A DNA stretch of 64,000 bases from Lycocorax pyrrhopterus obiensis (lineage: Eukaryota; Chordata; Aves; Passeriformes; Paradisaeidae): assembly GCA_014706295.1 (NCBI GenBank), contig JACSVZ010000004.1:93135548-93199547 (forward strand), read 5' to 3'. The notes under the pieces are model-generated. The model saw only the letters and a program-made list of their open reading frames with translations, had not been told where the DNA came from and did not search any database. Shown one piece after another: positions 33,005 to 45,779 of the stretch. The stretch's first letter is position 1. Each line of letters begins with the position of its first letter. Made by a program: the position numbers and the translations under genes.

Positions 33005-33064
33005 GGATTAGGGTTATGCATAGGGTTAGGTTGGAGAAAACCACAATGCTTTTGAGTATTTGGG

Positions 33065-33470
33065 CAATCTCTGCCAGAGCTGGGTCCCCCTCACAGTAAG
33101 AAAGTGTTTCCCAATTTTAGACAGCACCTCCTCTGTTTCATTTCGTGTGTGTTGGTTTGTGTTTCTATTGTTCTGTCACTGGGTACCATTGACAAGAGCC
33201 TGGCTTTGCACCCTCCCTCCGGGTGTTTATATACATTAGTAACATGCCCCATAGTCTTCTCTTCTCTGAACGAAACATTTCCAGCTCTCCTAATTGTTCT
33301 TCATATGTGAGGTGCTCCAGTTCCTTAATCATCTTTGTAGTCCTTCACTGGACTCTCTGGAAGAACTCTGTATCTCTTTTGTTCTAAGGAGCCTAGAATG
33401 CTGACAGGAATGGCCTCATCAGTGCTGAGGGGAAGAATCACTGTTGTGATAGCTGATACAGCCCTAGCTT
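33065..33470 (-). repeat. CR1 3' region, antisense
   Basis: Diverged antisense CR1. Landmarks are CTCACAGTAAGAAAGTGTTTC, TGTTCTGTCACTGGGTACCA, TGAGGTGCTCCAGTTCCTTA, CACTGGACTCTCTGGAAGAA, GGAGCCTAGAATGCTGACAG and GAGGGGAAGAATCAC. It borders the telomere-like block on the right. Confidence 0.85.
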
Positions 33471-34757
33471 TATCACTTTAAAATTATTTTATCATTTTAA
33501 AATTATTACTTTAAAATTCTGGAATTATTCCTACATCTTCTCCAGCTTAATTAATAACTTCCTGTCACATACTGCAGTGCAGTTCAGATAAGAACACAGG
33601 AGAATGAGGATGGCAATACTGATCAGACTAAAGATCTATCTTTATAGCCCACATGTATAAAAGAGAATAAAAATGGGCTGAGTATGCAGCTTTACTTCCC
33701 TCACAATGTCTCCTTACCTCCATGGCTCACAGACTTCCCAATCAGAATAGGTATCTATATATGTAATAGCCTTAAGGGACTTTTCTTCAACGATTTTTTC
33801 TGATTGCTATATTAATTTATGTAAACTTCAAGCATCAACATCCTGTATCAAGGAATCCTTCAGGTGATGTGTGGTAGATTAGATCAGCTGTGTTTTCTGT
33901 GTCTAAAAAGTGCCTTTGCCAGGAATAGATAGCAGACTGGTCTGGCCAAATTTCTCTTCAGAAAACCTTTTACCTTCCACTTACCGCCATGTCTTCAATT
34001 TTTCCTTCCTTGAACTCAGATGAAAGCGCTTGTCTCTGTTAGCTCACTTTTTGTGTTTGGTTAAATGTAAGTGCTATTCTTCAAACCCCTTATACAATCA
34101 TACCCTGCTTAAAAATCTCTTACAGGCTGGATCATGAACAATCCCTCTTCTGACTGTGCATTGGCTCTTTCAGGACACTGAGCGAATTCAGCTCTTTGAG
34201 TTTTCCTCCCACTACACATATAGTAACTTCAATTTCATCCTTGTTGATAACTAGCTCTAGCAGCAGAACTACTGAATCCTGGTCTCCTATTGCTTTGTGA
34301 AGCCCAGTGTTAAGATCCCATGGTCATTTTCTGATGTCTAGTAGGTGCTGAACTCATGTTGCAGATTTGGAGCAGTAATAGGGCTCTTCCATTTTATTCA
34401 GCCAATTATCTTTGAGTGTTCTGTTCTGCTTCCAAATGTGACTGAAATCAGCTGACTGATTTGAAAGCTGTCTCATGGACTGCTGGAGTGAGGCACAGGA
34501 GAATGCAATATTTAGTTGATTTTTTTTTTTTTAATGCAGAATTGAGTTTTGACTGTTATCACCAGGAGCCCCTTCCATTGTTACAAGATTGTTTATTTTC
34601 AGATTACAGATAAACTATTTGTGTTTCATTAGGGTTAGTACTGAAATGGCAGACTTGTGGCAAAGACTGAAGTTTATACACCCTAGTATTATGCCCTAGA
34701 ACATCTAGAAGTGTTAGTCATGAACAGTTGCTAATTAAAGAAAAAAAATCAAGATTA
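33471..34757. other. AT-rich DNA, no gene recognised
   Basis: Short low-complexity TTTAAAATTATT words near 33,475-33,520 and a T-run near 34,525. No gene or known repeat otherwise. Confidence 0.55.
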
Positions 34758-35164
34758 TCATAGAGTAGAATCACAGAATGGCTAGGGTTGGAAGGGACCT
34801 TAAAGATCATCTAGTTCCAACCTTCCTGCCGTGCGCAGGGATACGTTTGGCTAGATGAGGTTGCTCACAGCCCCATCCAAACTGGCCTTGAACACTCCCA
34901 GGGGTGAGGCATCCACAGCTCTTCTGGACAACCTGTTCCAGTGCCTCACCACTCTCACAGTAAAGAATTTCTTCCTAATATCTAATCTAAATCTACTCTC
35001 TTGCAGTTTTAAGCCACTTCCTCTTGTCCTGCCACTACATGCTCTTGTAAATAGACTCCATTTTTCTTGGAGGCCCCTTCAGGTACTGGAAGACCACAAT
35101 TAGGTCACCCCAAAGCCTTCTCTTTTCCAGGCTGAACGATCCAAATTCTCTCAGCCTTTCTCAG
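34758..35164 (-). repeat. CR1 3' end, antisense, well preserved
   Basis: Starts with the tail complement TCATAGAGTAGAATCACAGA, then GGTTGGAAGGGACCTTAAAG, AACCTGTTCCAGTGCCTCAC, AAGAATTTCTTCCTAATATC, TTAGGTCACCCCAAAGCC and CAGGCTGAACGATCCAAA. It is one of the least diverged CR1 pieces here, so probably among the younger insertions. It is cut at its 5' side, where an LTR fragment follows within about 12 bases. Confidence 0.93.
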
Positions 35165-35175
35165 CCAAGCCCCAT

Positions 35176-35562
35176 GCAGCCACTCACTCACTCCCCCACT
35201 GCTGGGATTGGGCAGAGAACTGGAAGCGTAAAAGGTAGAAAACTTGTGCATTGAGATAAAGTCAGTTCAGCAGGAAAACCAAAAGCCACACACACAACCA
35301 AAGCAAAACAAGGAATTAAATCACTGCTTCACAAGGACAGGCAGGTGTTCAGCCATCTCCAGTAGAGCAGGGCCCCATCACATGTAATGGTGACTTGTGA
35401 AGACAAACACCATCACTACAAACATCCCCCCACCCCCACTTCCTCCTTCTGCCTCATCCACTTTGTATACTGAACATGATATTGTGTCGTCTGGAATATT
35501 CCTCTGGACAGTCTGGATCACCTGTCCTGACTGTGTCTCCTCCCAACTTCCCGTGCACCCAA
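35176..35562 (-). mobile_element. Truncated antisense LTR, same family as 4923-5499
   Basis: Reverse-complement landmarks of the LTR family appear in order: CAGCCACTCACTCACTCCCC, GGGCAGAGAACTGGAAG, GAGATAAAGTCAGTTCAGCA, GGAAGACAAAC-like sequence, TATA-region complement (TTTGTATACTGAACATG), and CCTGTCCTGACTGTGTCTCC. The outer U5 end and about 200 bases of the U3 start are missing. It directly adjoins the CR1 tail on its left. Confidence 0.82.
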
Positions 35563-38500
35563 GTAGATGACAGTAGTTCCAAGTAGTTCCAAGGTTTCAG
35601 TCTACATTCGGTTGTTAAAATGGTGTTTTACTCCTTGATAACTGACAAAGGCATTGTTTGTGAGTTTTGGGTCATTATTTGTGCATTACTGAAAGTTAAT
35701 CTTTCAGCTACTGCTATATTAGCCTAAATTGATGAAAGCTTGTGATTATTTCTTCATTTATTCATTGATATTTTTTAGAAGTCAAATTATTTCCATATCT
35801 TTACGGAAAATTCCTCTACAGCTGTGGGTGGAAGGAAGGAAGCTGGTTAAGTAATTCTGAATTCATTTTAGAAAACTTCTCTTTTGCTACATAGAAGCAT
35901 ATTTATGTTTTTAATTAAAAAATACAGAGGCTATAAATTGCTGGTCAATTTTACAATGTTCTGTCACCTCGCATTAATGCAAATATAGAAGATATATTTA
36001 ATAAAATAAATATATGGAGCAAGGATTCATGTGGCATGCTAATAGTCTCTCTTTTTACAGTACCTAGCACAACATATCTGTAACCTAGCTGATGTCTCTC
36101 AGCTCTACAGCAATATAAATGTTAATAAATTCTGTCAGCTAAAACTTGATGTTCAGAGCAGGATTACTAAACAGGTACTTACATAAGCATTATCAGAGAG
36201 TTGTACCTATTTTATATAACTGATCAGTCATTAAGCACAATAGGGAAAAGAACAATACACAGGGGACTTGCATGCCATTTGGCTTTTTTATATGTAGACT
36301 AGCAACTTGGGAGTATTCAGAAGAGACAAAAAGATTATAATAATCAGATTTGCTTTTTCAGTGCTGTCACCGTTACTGGGTTAGCTGCACATCAGATCCC
36401 TCCTTGGTCTCTCCCTGTCTCACGTGGGCCTTCCTGAATGGCAGATAAGCTGCTCCATTGCCCCTGAGGTTAAATCCTGCAGATCTCTGACTCACAGCCT
36501 TGTCCCCAGCTGCAGAGGACTACCCAGCCAGCTGTGCCTCCACAGCAAACTGTGCTGAATTTAGTGCTTGAATGGGACTCTTTTTTGGTTTGACTTTCAT
36601 TAGTAGATGCAATGACTCAGAACAGCTTTTTCAACACAGAAGAGCAGCACTAAGACCATATGACAATAAAAAATGTCCTGAAACTAGAAGCAAATGAGTA
36701 AAGGTTATGTGATCTAAAATTTAAGTAGGTCTAACTCATGTCGGACACCATCCCTAGAGAATGGAAAGTCTAACTGTATTCCTCTTCTCTCTTTTCCCTT
36801 TCAGAGTTCAAGATTTTTCAGATGTGTAAAACCCCTCAGAGCAACTGAGCTCCTAGTTATTTCTCAGCAAGATACTCCAACAGGGGACACATGAAAACCA
36901 TTGAAAAATATTATTTTGTCTACATTCTTTCCATCTTAAAATCTGTTTAAATCTGAAAAATTTGCTACATGGTCTCTCTACCAATGCCCAGAAACATCAA
37001 TCTGAGTCAGCTCAAAAATCTGAAAAAAATAGAATTTAAAAAACCCTACAAAACAAAATTAGACATAGCCTTTTAATCAGCAGGTTAAAAAAATGTCCTG
37101 ATCTTAGACTGGTCAAAAGTCAAGAGGATAAAAGGTTTTGTTAGGTTCAGACACATAGCCATTGTTTCAAATAGAAATTATGAAAGAATAACTCACACTT
37201 CTTCAGTTACAAGATTTCTGTTTTATCATGCACAGTGCATGGAGGTAAACCCACAAAACATAGAAGTCAGTATCTGGGAGCACCACCTAATTCTGCATGA
37301 TTTCTAAAAGTGAGGAATGCAGCCTTCTGCAAAGGTGATAGAAATGAACTGAGGCTGGCAAAGATGGGAACAAGACACACATCTTTGAGTTATTCTTCAG
37401 GGTTCTAAACAGCATAATGCCAGAATGTTTGTTTCAGGTTCTCTCTTGTTAGAGGAAGGGAACCCTGATGTATCATTTATGCGATAGTCATGAGGCCCCC
37501 TTCACCTTACCACTCCCTGAAAAGTAGTACTGAAAAGTACAAGAAAAACACAATGGATCGTAATTTATTTAATAGTTGACCACATTGACTTTTAAACTAT
37601 TAGACTACTCAAAGAACATTTATAAGAGAAGGCAGCAAACCCATTATTCATATCTTCATGCAGTGGTTTGGTACACCCCGTATCCTTTTTGCAAAAGGTG
37701 ACTAGCATATAAAAATTGTGAATTGCTGCCCAAAAGGCAGATTCTTCCATAACTGATCATTAATGTGTTTCTTGTACGTTCTTCTGAACAGCCAGTATTG
37801 GCTGCTGTCAGGGACAGAATAATCTATTAGGCAAATTCATACCGATCCAGAGTAATGTGGTGATTCCTAAATGTTGTTTTTGCTAAACTGAAGACAGAAT
37901 ATTAAGTATTTACTTAAAGAGAAAGGAAAGCAGCTTTTAATGATATCCTATGGAGTTCACAGATGAACGTGTTTGCTATTATTGCTATTGTTCCTTTGTG
38001 GATGCTCCTGATGCTGATTGTAAGATCTAGTAATTTTTCATCCCCTGCCCTTGGCTGTACCTCTTGTGTTATTTCAAACAAAAACCACAAAGCAATGACC
38101 TCCAGAAACAGAATGTCATTTGGAATGACAAATTCTGTCATCATTTTGTTGTAAATACACAGTTTAAAAGAGTTAAAATAGATATGCAAATTGCAATAAT
38201 AGTATTCCTCAACATGCCTGCAGGAACATCAGGTAGGTGCAATCAAGGAAGAAAAATGTTGCTGTTTTAGGGACAACACCTTGAATTTCAGGACAGGGCT
38301 GCAGCTGAGGGCTGCAGAATGTAAATTCACTTGTTAAACTGCTCATTTATATATATTTAAAAGCAGAGACTATCATTCAGAAAAGCACCATACATATTCT
38401 TAAGTACATTTTACTGGAAAATAGGGAAGGCTTTTCACCACATGCCTTCCATGATTGACGGCGGTCAGTGAGAAGAGTCTGCTGCAGTGAGAAAAGTGTA

Positions 38501-39772
38501 CTGGCAGAGCTGAGGTATTTGACTGAAGCAGCTATGCTGGCAGTTACTCCCAGTATTGACATACATCCTTTCCACTGATATAACTAATTTCTTTTATAGG
38601 ACGTGGCTTTGCTAATTATACAGCTCACACGCATCCAAATCTCACTGCAATTGTACAGATATAGCAGCAGCTTTGTCCTAACAAAGAGCTGTAAGAAGCC
38701 TTTTCTCAAATAGTTTGCTAGGTAAGGACACTTTCCAGAACTAGAAACAAAGAAATAAAAGCAGAGAAATATAAATATGCTGTTATTTAATGCCAGCTGA
38801 ATTCCAAGGATAGAAGGAAACAAAATATACAGCAGGTTGCATTTCATTGGGGAAAATCTTTCCGTTGCCTGACGGAGTTTTCCTACAGAACAATAAAATA
38901 CATATCTGTTAAAAGATGAATGGCCAAATTTGGATGATTTACCAATGCCAGGATTCACAAACTCATTTTTAACTGCCTGTTTCTCAAGTCAGTCCTGCTG
39001 TAGAGAAGTGGGCTTGATGCCAGCCTAGCCATGTGCCTCAGTGCCCCAGCACGTGCCAGTCACACACCAGCCTGCACCCACCAGCAGACACGCTTCCCCC
39101 TGTGGCACGGAAAAACCGGCAATGTGCTCCTGGGAGAAGACTGTTTGGAAACAAGCCTACAAAATTAGCATCGTGTCCTGGCCTTATTCCCACTTGAGGT
39201 CCCTTTAGTGAAATGCAGTAATGGAGCAGCTTGGGACAGTGCACAAGCAGTACTGGTGTGTCACACAGATGCAAAAGTTCATCTGTGACATTGTAGGACT
39301 TGTATAATGCAGATCTTATTGTTTCCCTCTGGCTTCAAACCTCCGGAAGGACCTGTGATGCACAGAAAATATAGACTTTATTTAGAAAATATCTTCCACT
39401 TCAGGAATAACAGTGACTTGGATGAAATCAGCCATAAATGCACGTATTCAGTCACTATATTCTGCAAGTGGCTTCATACGAAGCATTAAAGAAATTGTCA
39501 CTTTAAAAATTCTTTGTCGAGTCAACAATCTCAATGCATTCAATTTACATGAGTGCTTTTGTCAAAGGCAATGAATGTAATCTATTTTGTTTTTCTGTTT
39601 ACTATGTGTTTATGAGACTATTTTTTGTATAATAAATATAGTTTGAATAAAATGTTATAAGTTAATAATTTTCTGCATAGTCAATCAGTCTTGCAAGTTG
39701 TGATGGAAACATTGTCAGGTTTTAGTCTTTTTTAATGCTTCAGAAAGGTTTACAACATTTTCTGACAAATAC
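35563..39772. other. AT-rich DNA, no gene recognised
   Basis: Mostly 60-65% AT single-copy-looking sequence. The largest frame (124 codons, minus strand, 38958-38584) lacks a domain and a coding-like composition. A short duplication GTAGTTCCAA lies at about 35,571-35,590. No RNA gene was seen. Confidence 0.55.
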
Positions 39773-39918
39773 CCTGAGATTAGCTCAGTTGGTTATAGCC
39801 TGGTGCTGAAAACACCAAGGTTGAGGGTTCAATCCCTGTATGGGCCATTAGCTTAAGAGCTGGACTTGATGATTCTTGTGGGACCCTTCCAACTTAGAAT
39901 ATTCCATGATTCTGTGAA
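39773..39918 (+). repeat. tRNA-Ile-derived SINE with CR1-like tail
   Basis: The first 75 bases have tRNA structure: A box TAGCTCAGTTGG (39781-39792), a TGGTGCTGAAAACACCAAGG anticodon arm, and B box GGTTCAATCCC (39826-39836), ending TATGGGCCA. They match tRNA-Ile best, but the anticodon loop is altered, so it is not a working tRNA. The tail (GAGCTGGACTTGATGATTC, GACCCTTCCAACTTAGAAT, CCATGATTCTGTG) is a CR1 3' end. This architecture, a tRNA head with a CR1 tail mobilised by CR1 enzymes, is known from songbirds (TguSINE1-type). Confidence 0.85.
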
Positions 39919-40096
39919 ATATTAGTTTAACATCTTGAAGAGATGCAAAATAATAAAGAATGGAAAGAACTCATGGGCAAGAAAGACACAGTTTCCAAGG
40001 AAGGTATGTACCTATAGAAGTAAAGAAAGCTGTAAAATAATATATTTTATAAACTGGAGTAATGTTTCCAACAGTAGAGTTAGACACATAATCAGA
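39919..40096. other. Spacer between SINE and CR1
   Basis: AT-rich, nothing recognised. Confidence 0.5.
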
Positions 40097-40328
40097 GATT
40101 CACAGAATCCTTAGGGTTGAGAGGGACCTCTAGAGATCATTCAGTCCAAATCCCTGCCAAGACAGGGTCACCTGGCACAAGTGATGCAGGAACTCATCCA
40201 GGTGTGTTTTGAATGTCTCCAGAGAGGGACACTCCACCTGGGCAGCACACCTACCTCCCTGGGCAGCTCTGCTGCCCTCAATGTAAAGAGGTTCTTCCTC
40301 ATGTTGAGTAATAGAACTTCTTGTATAT
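40097..40328 (-). repeat. CR1 3' end, antisense
   Basis: Landmarks: ATTCACAGAATCCTTAGGGT, GAGGGACCTCTAGAGATCAT, AACTCATCCAGGTGTGTTTT, GGGACACTCCACCTGGGCAG, AAGAGGTTCTTCCTCATGTT. The 5' end is truncated near 40,328. Confidence 0.9.
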
Positions 40329-42943
40329 TATTCTATGGCCATTACTACTTCTGTATGTACATGTTGTGTCTGTACAGACAGACAAACTCAGTATTATCTT
40401 TCCATTTCTATTCCCACAAAGGCAATAGAACCTTGCAGAGAAATTAGATGGTTGGATAGTGCTACCAAAAGACCTTCCTGAAATTGACCTCTCTGGATTT
40501 TGACAAAGCCCGAATGTTCTGAGATTGGAAAATAAGCACAAAAAGGCAATGTTTTGTAAAAAATAGCATTCAAAGAAGGTTCTTCGTAAAAGATAAGAAT
40601 ATTTGCTTCTGCTTTACTATTTCAATTTTCATATAATAAATTATATCAAACACAGAATGCACTGACCTTTTAAAACCAAACATTTTAATAACTTCCTGTG
40701 AGACTGGATTAGAGATTACATTCACAAATATCTCTTGTGAAACCTTCCAACTTTGTTGACTCAGCACTGCCTCTCAGAAAATCTTTTCTGCAAGAATTTC
40801 TTAATTAGCTGTAGCCCCACATATCACCTACACCTTAATGGTGAAAAAGGGAAATGGCAGCATTCCCTCTGCTTTGGCAGGCGTATACCACGCAAGCGGA
40901 CAAGCAAGTGGGGAATCAAACATAGTTTCATGCTTTTCCTTCACTCTACTTATAACAAATAGTGATGAGTCCAAGTTACTACCCAAATACAGTGTCCCAA
41001 CGCCTGTTTAACCCCTAACAAAGGCAACCCAAGTACTGAAATCTGTTTCATTTCTAGTTTTCTTTGTCAAAGTCACAAGGACATCTGAGCCACCAGAACA
41101 TCACTTTCTTTTTTTTTTTCTTTTATACAGCAACAGAAGGTGTCATTCTCAGGGATATCAGACACCTGAAGGCCTGTACAATGACAGAAGTAAATATTGG
41201 GAGAGAGAAGTTGGTCTTTGGAAAGGACTTAGTGTGCTAGAAAAACTTGTCTTCAGACCCTTGAGGGAGAAGTAAGAGTGGAAGAAAACTGGTAATGAGG
41301 AAGAGCTTTAGGAAGGAGGGCAATGTATAATCTTTCTCCCTCACACTTGGAATTACATGAAAGAGTGTGTATGAGACTTAAGATTAAAAAGAGTGTAGGT
41401 AGGTGGGATACCACAGCTCTTCACTACAGCGGGATTAAATTACCACAGAGCAATGACCTTAACAGTTCCTCTATTAAAAAAAAAAAAAAGGCAAAAGCAA
41501 CGAAGATAAACAAGTAAATTTATTCCCCCTGATCTGATGCATGCATGGCTGATTTTACTGTAATTTTTGTGGGCTCTGTATGCCATTGGGAGACTTGAGA
41601 AAGACAGAGAAGGTGTGTAAAGGAGTGTAACAATGTAGAAAGAACGTAAATTATCTGGCTTCTCCACAGCACATCATCAAATAGCTGTTTGGTGGTGGGG
41701 TCACTCATTGACATGCTGAGGATCTCCAATATGCTTTCTCCCCACTTTTGAGCAAGTCAGAACTTCTAAATTATATTAGATGCTATTATATTTGATTACA
41801 TATTCTACGTAAAAAGAGGGCAGTGGATTTTACTGGAATACAATACCTCTGGAAAAGTCATTCACAGAGAGTTTAAATTCAATTTCCCTCAGTTTCACAG
41901 CCATGAAAACCATTGCAAAGTGAACCCCCATCTTCTGCTGTTGCTTTCTCCCTCAGAAAGCACAGAAAGATCACAGTTGCCGTGGCACTGCATCTTTATG
42001 GGAGAGAGTGATATAAATGGCCTCGCTATGGCACTCTGGCTGAAAATACCATGGAAAATGCGGAAACACCCCTACAAAATTCAAAGCACATCATCACCAT
42101 TTTTATCAGTGAATTTTGAATGAAACGCATGGTCTCGGCCCAGACATGCAACATCTAGAGTTTCTGTCTCTTTCTGGAGACCTAGATCTAATTTAGCACA
42201 GGCAAACGCGTAACACAGACTTTCATTTTTATGCTCTCATGCTGTATTCACTCAGTTGTAAGAATCTGACAATAACAATGTAGAAAAGCCATAAAGCATC
42301 TGCAGTCTATCAGCAAACTATAAATGTCATAAGAATTGCTTAATACTAGGAAAGGATGGATGCACAAAGTTCCCATTTTAGTAGCCTTTACCATCTTGAG
42401 GAAGTAATACTGGTAGGAGAGAAAAGTCAGTACCAGTCTTCACCCAAATATGAAGGCAAGCCTGTTTCAGCAAAATGCTCCCTTTAAAATATTTGGAGAT
42501 TTTAGTCTAAATGTTTCTTTTATCTTCAATACCAGTTGATGATATAAACCTAGACACAGAGAAGTCTTAAGGGGTTTTTTTGGTAGCAGAAAATTTAGGA
42601 TTTGGTTGTACAGGAAGCTTTCTCAGTGCCAGTGTAGTTAATTATACTGATACAGTTAACTGTTAGCTCTTCTGGTCTAACTCTCCTGTGTTAGCATAGT
42701 TACCTGAAATATGAGTATTTTAAACCTTTTCAGATGGCCTGAAAATTGCTTCCCAAGTGGCAAACTGAAGGAATTGGAGGCAGGCCTGTGCCCATAGAAT
42801 AAACTAATTTTAAACTCTTGTCCTATTTATATGACTTTCTCATGTAGAAAAGCCCCTGGGACAAAAGTGCTTTAAAATCTATTCCATAATACTTACTTCA
42901 GTATAATTATTCTTAAATGGTAAAAGTGTCCACATGAGGATTT
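40329..42943. other. AT-rich DNA, no gene recognised
   Basis: Short A- and T-runs (41102-41121, 41476-41489). The stretch 41,900-42,130 is more GC-balanced with a 67-codon frame and no domain; it could be conserved non-coding DNA, but only alignment could show that. Confidence 0.5.
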
Positions 42944-44021
42944 TGTGGTTTGACCGTGGCTGGATGCCAGGCACCCACAAAAGCCTCTCACTCGCTCCTC
43001 TGCAGCTGGACAGAGGACAGAAAATATAATGAAGAGTTCATGAAATGAGATAAGGACCCGGAGAAAGATCACTCATTAAATACCATCATGGGCAAAACAG
43101 GCTCAGATTAGAGATACTAAGTGAATTTATTACTAACAGAATCAGAGGAGGATAATGAGAAGTAAAATAAACTGTTAAAAACACCTTCCTGCCCCCCCAA
43201 ACCCCTCTCTCCTTCCCACCAACAGTGCAGGGAGACAAGGAGTGGGGGTTTTGGTCAGTTCATCACCTGTGGTTTCTCTCGGTGCTCAGGGAGAGGTATT
43301 GTTCCCCTGCTGCACGGTGGGGTCCCTCCCATGGGAGACAGTTCTCCATGAACTTCTCTGATGTGGCTCCATCTTGCAACCAACAGTCCTCCCAAAACTG
43401 CTGCAATGTGAGTCCCTCCCACGGGCAGACAGTCCTCCCCAAACTGCTGTGCCATGGGTCACTCTTACACAGGGTGCAGTCCTTCAAGGACAGCATGGGA
43501 GCAGGGCCCTCCCTCTCCACCAGGTCTCCCACGGGGTCACAGCCTCCTCCAGGCATCCACCCGCTCCAGCGTGAGCACCTCCCCCACGGGCTGTGGGTGG
43601 ATCTCTGCGTCCTCCATGGATCCCCATGGGCTGCAGGGGCACAGCTGCCTCACCATGGGCTGCACCATGGCCTGCAGAGGAATTTCAGCTCCAGCACCTG
43701 GAGCACCTCCTGCCCCTCCTTCTGCACTGACCTTGGTGTCTGCAGAGTTGTTCTGCTCACATGTTCTCACCTACTCCTCTTTGGCAGGAATGAAAACTGT
43801 GCTACAAACTTTGTTTTGATTTCTTAACTATGTTATCACAGAGGCATTATCATCATGTCTAATTGGTCCAGCCTTGGCCAGAGGCACATCCATCCTCAGA
43901 GCCATCAGGGACTGGCTCTGCTGGACATGGTGGAAGTTTCTGGAAGCTTCTCACAGAAGCCACCTCTGTGGCCCCCTGCGCCCCCGCACTACTAAGAACT
44001 AGGCCATGCAAAACCAACACA
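42944..44021 (-). mobile_element. Solo LTR, large avian family, antisense
   Basis: A 1,078-base TG...CA unit matching, from memory, a common long avian LTR. On the plus strand it begins TGTGGTTTGACCGTGGCTGG, passes through a poly(A) signal complement (TTTATT 43126-43131), a GC-rich repeated region of CCCATGGG/CCCACGGG plus CAGTCCTCC words (about 43,300-43,680), TCTGCACTGACCTTGGTGTC, TATGTTATCACAGAGGCATT, GCCTTGGCCAGAGG, GGAAGCTTCTCACAGAAGCC, and ends GCCATGCAAAACCAACACA. No retroviral genes flank it. The flanking bases do not repeat, so no target duplication survives. Its 200- and 121-codon frames are LTR sequence, not host genes. Confidence 0.9.
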
Positions 44022-45779
44022 CCCAGAATAGCAATTTCAGTCAATATGCAAGTGCTTATGGATGTGGACATTTGTAGATGCTTTACCCTTTCACACACAG
44101 TGAAGGCAGTGAGGTATTGTGGACTGTGGTTCCAAGGAGGAGACACTGAGCAAACTTAGTGAGGGCAAACCCTGATGAATGATGTGATGAAATTAATTAG
44201 GCTGCCTAAAACATCTTCACAGAGCCAAGTTGTGGATGTATCAACAAGTGACTGGATGAAGTAATGTAGTTTCTTTTTTAGTACTGGGAATTTCAAGCCT
44301 TTGATACACCCCTCACAGACATTAAGAAGAAAATTCTAGTCATTGGGTAAGAGGCAAAGAATTGCTCTGGATTAGACACTGGCAAAGTAACAAAACAAAT
44401 AATCAATTTCCACCTCGGCAAAGCCTCTATGCTAAATCAGTGTTGGAAATATTCATCAATAAATCAGGAATTAGAGAACAGCAAGATGTAATCGCTCTTG
44501 TAATGCAAATAGCTATTAACAACAATATTTGCACTTGACACAAAGCTCTGAGGATAATAAAGGCTGGAAGCGTCTGTAAAGAATCCCACCAGTAGACAAA
44601 TGGGAAACACAGTGGCAGATAAAATCTGATCCCCAAACCATCATGACGCCTCAAGGGATTAACTGCATCAAATGTTATTTATAGCTGTCTCAAAGAGGGG
44701 AATCACAGCACTCTTCACTGCCATCCACAGCCTGGCTCTCATCCGTGAGTCCTGCAGGGGCCCAGAGGCCACCCCATCTCTGGTATATGGGATTCCCATG
44801 AAAGGGCACGAGGAGAACAAGCCTGGAGGGAGCAAGGGGGGCTTTCCCCACTGCAGAGCAAGTGCGTGGGCCACCCCTTTGTGTACCTTAGCTACAGAGG
44901 AATATGGGTGTCACTGCTTCAGGCTTACTGATGGGAGTTAAGAAGAAATTTTCTTTTTGAATACATTATTCTATCAGGTGACTTTGATACCTTCTCCTGT
45001 ATTAACTAGCGTCAGCCACTGCACTGACTCAGAGGGAAAAGCTATGCCATTAATGCCACATTCCGCCGATTAGGAGGATGACATGGAAATGTCCCAAGTC
45101 CTCAGGGACCAGCAAATTGCTGCCAGAAGTAGTTCTCATTCCAGCTGGTAGCAGCAATCCCAGACTTGTGCCATTTAGATTGAGAGACGTACAAGGGAAA
45201 CAGTAAAAATCGCACAGGCTGGAAAAGGCTAATGTGCATTTTCTCCTAATTAAAAACTGAGACAAATTAATAGTTTCTAGTTCTTTTGGTGGTCCTTTGA
45301 TTTGAGACACCTGAAGAGGGTTGTAGTTATATAAGGGGAGTGCTCAGCACCTTTGAAAATCCAGCCCCTGCATCCCCTGAGGTGGGGAACCTCCATCCCT
45401 CCATTACCTGCCACTTTCCTACCTATATATTAAAATCTGAATCAGCACCCTGGAAAGAGAAAAATGTCAAAGGGCTGACAGCATTAATAAATACCTTGAG
45501 CTTACAGTGAATAAAATAGTCAAAACACAAGTACCCCCACTTTTGTGGATTTTATCAGCACTCGACCTGGCTACTGTATGTACATATGCATATGAATTTG
45601 AAAATTAAAAAAAAAATACACAGATATTCATTTATTGTCAAAATAACAAAACGAAGCCCCCTAAAAGCTTATAAATATTCTGAAAGCATATACCATCTAT
45701 CAGAGAGCAAAGAACTCCCTCACTCTCCACTGCACTTCCTAATGCCTCTATCTTTTCCTCGGCCTGAGAAAGTACGGGT
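44022..45779. other. Non-coding DNA, no gene recognised
   Basis: AT-rich with several balanced, non-repetitive stretches (about 44,380-44,660 and 45,020-45,330) that contain TAATTA-like words and one exact octamer ATGCAAAT (44503-44510). These could be regulatory, but such words are common by chance. No exon recognised. Confidence 0.45.

Noticed and set aside
25291..33030. CRISPR-like repeat array
   Set aside because: The regular short repeats are telomere hexamers, and the host is a vertebrate. There are no spacers of constant length.
39773..39847. Functional tRNA-Ile gene
   Set aside because: Altered anticodon loop and acceptor stem, and a CR1-type tail directly attached. It is a SINE head.
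43225..43827. 200-codon plus-strand open frame and overlapping frames
   Set aside because: They lie wholly inside the antisense solo LTR 42944-44021, in its repeated GC-rich part.
44380..44660. Possible conserved enhancer with octamer ATGCAAAT and TAAT words
   Set aside because: Similar words also occur near 35,977 and 63,632, at a rate expected by chance in AT-rich DNA. Conservation cannot be judged from one sequence.
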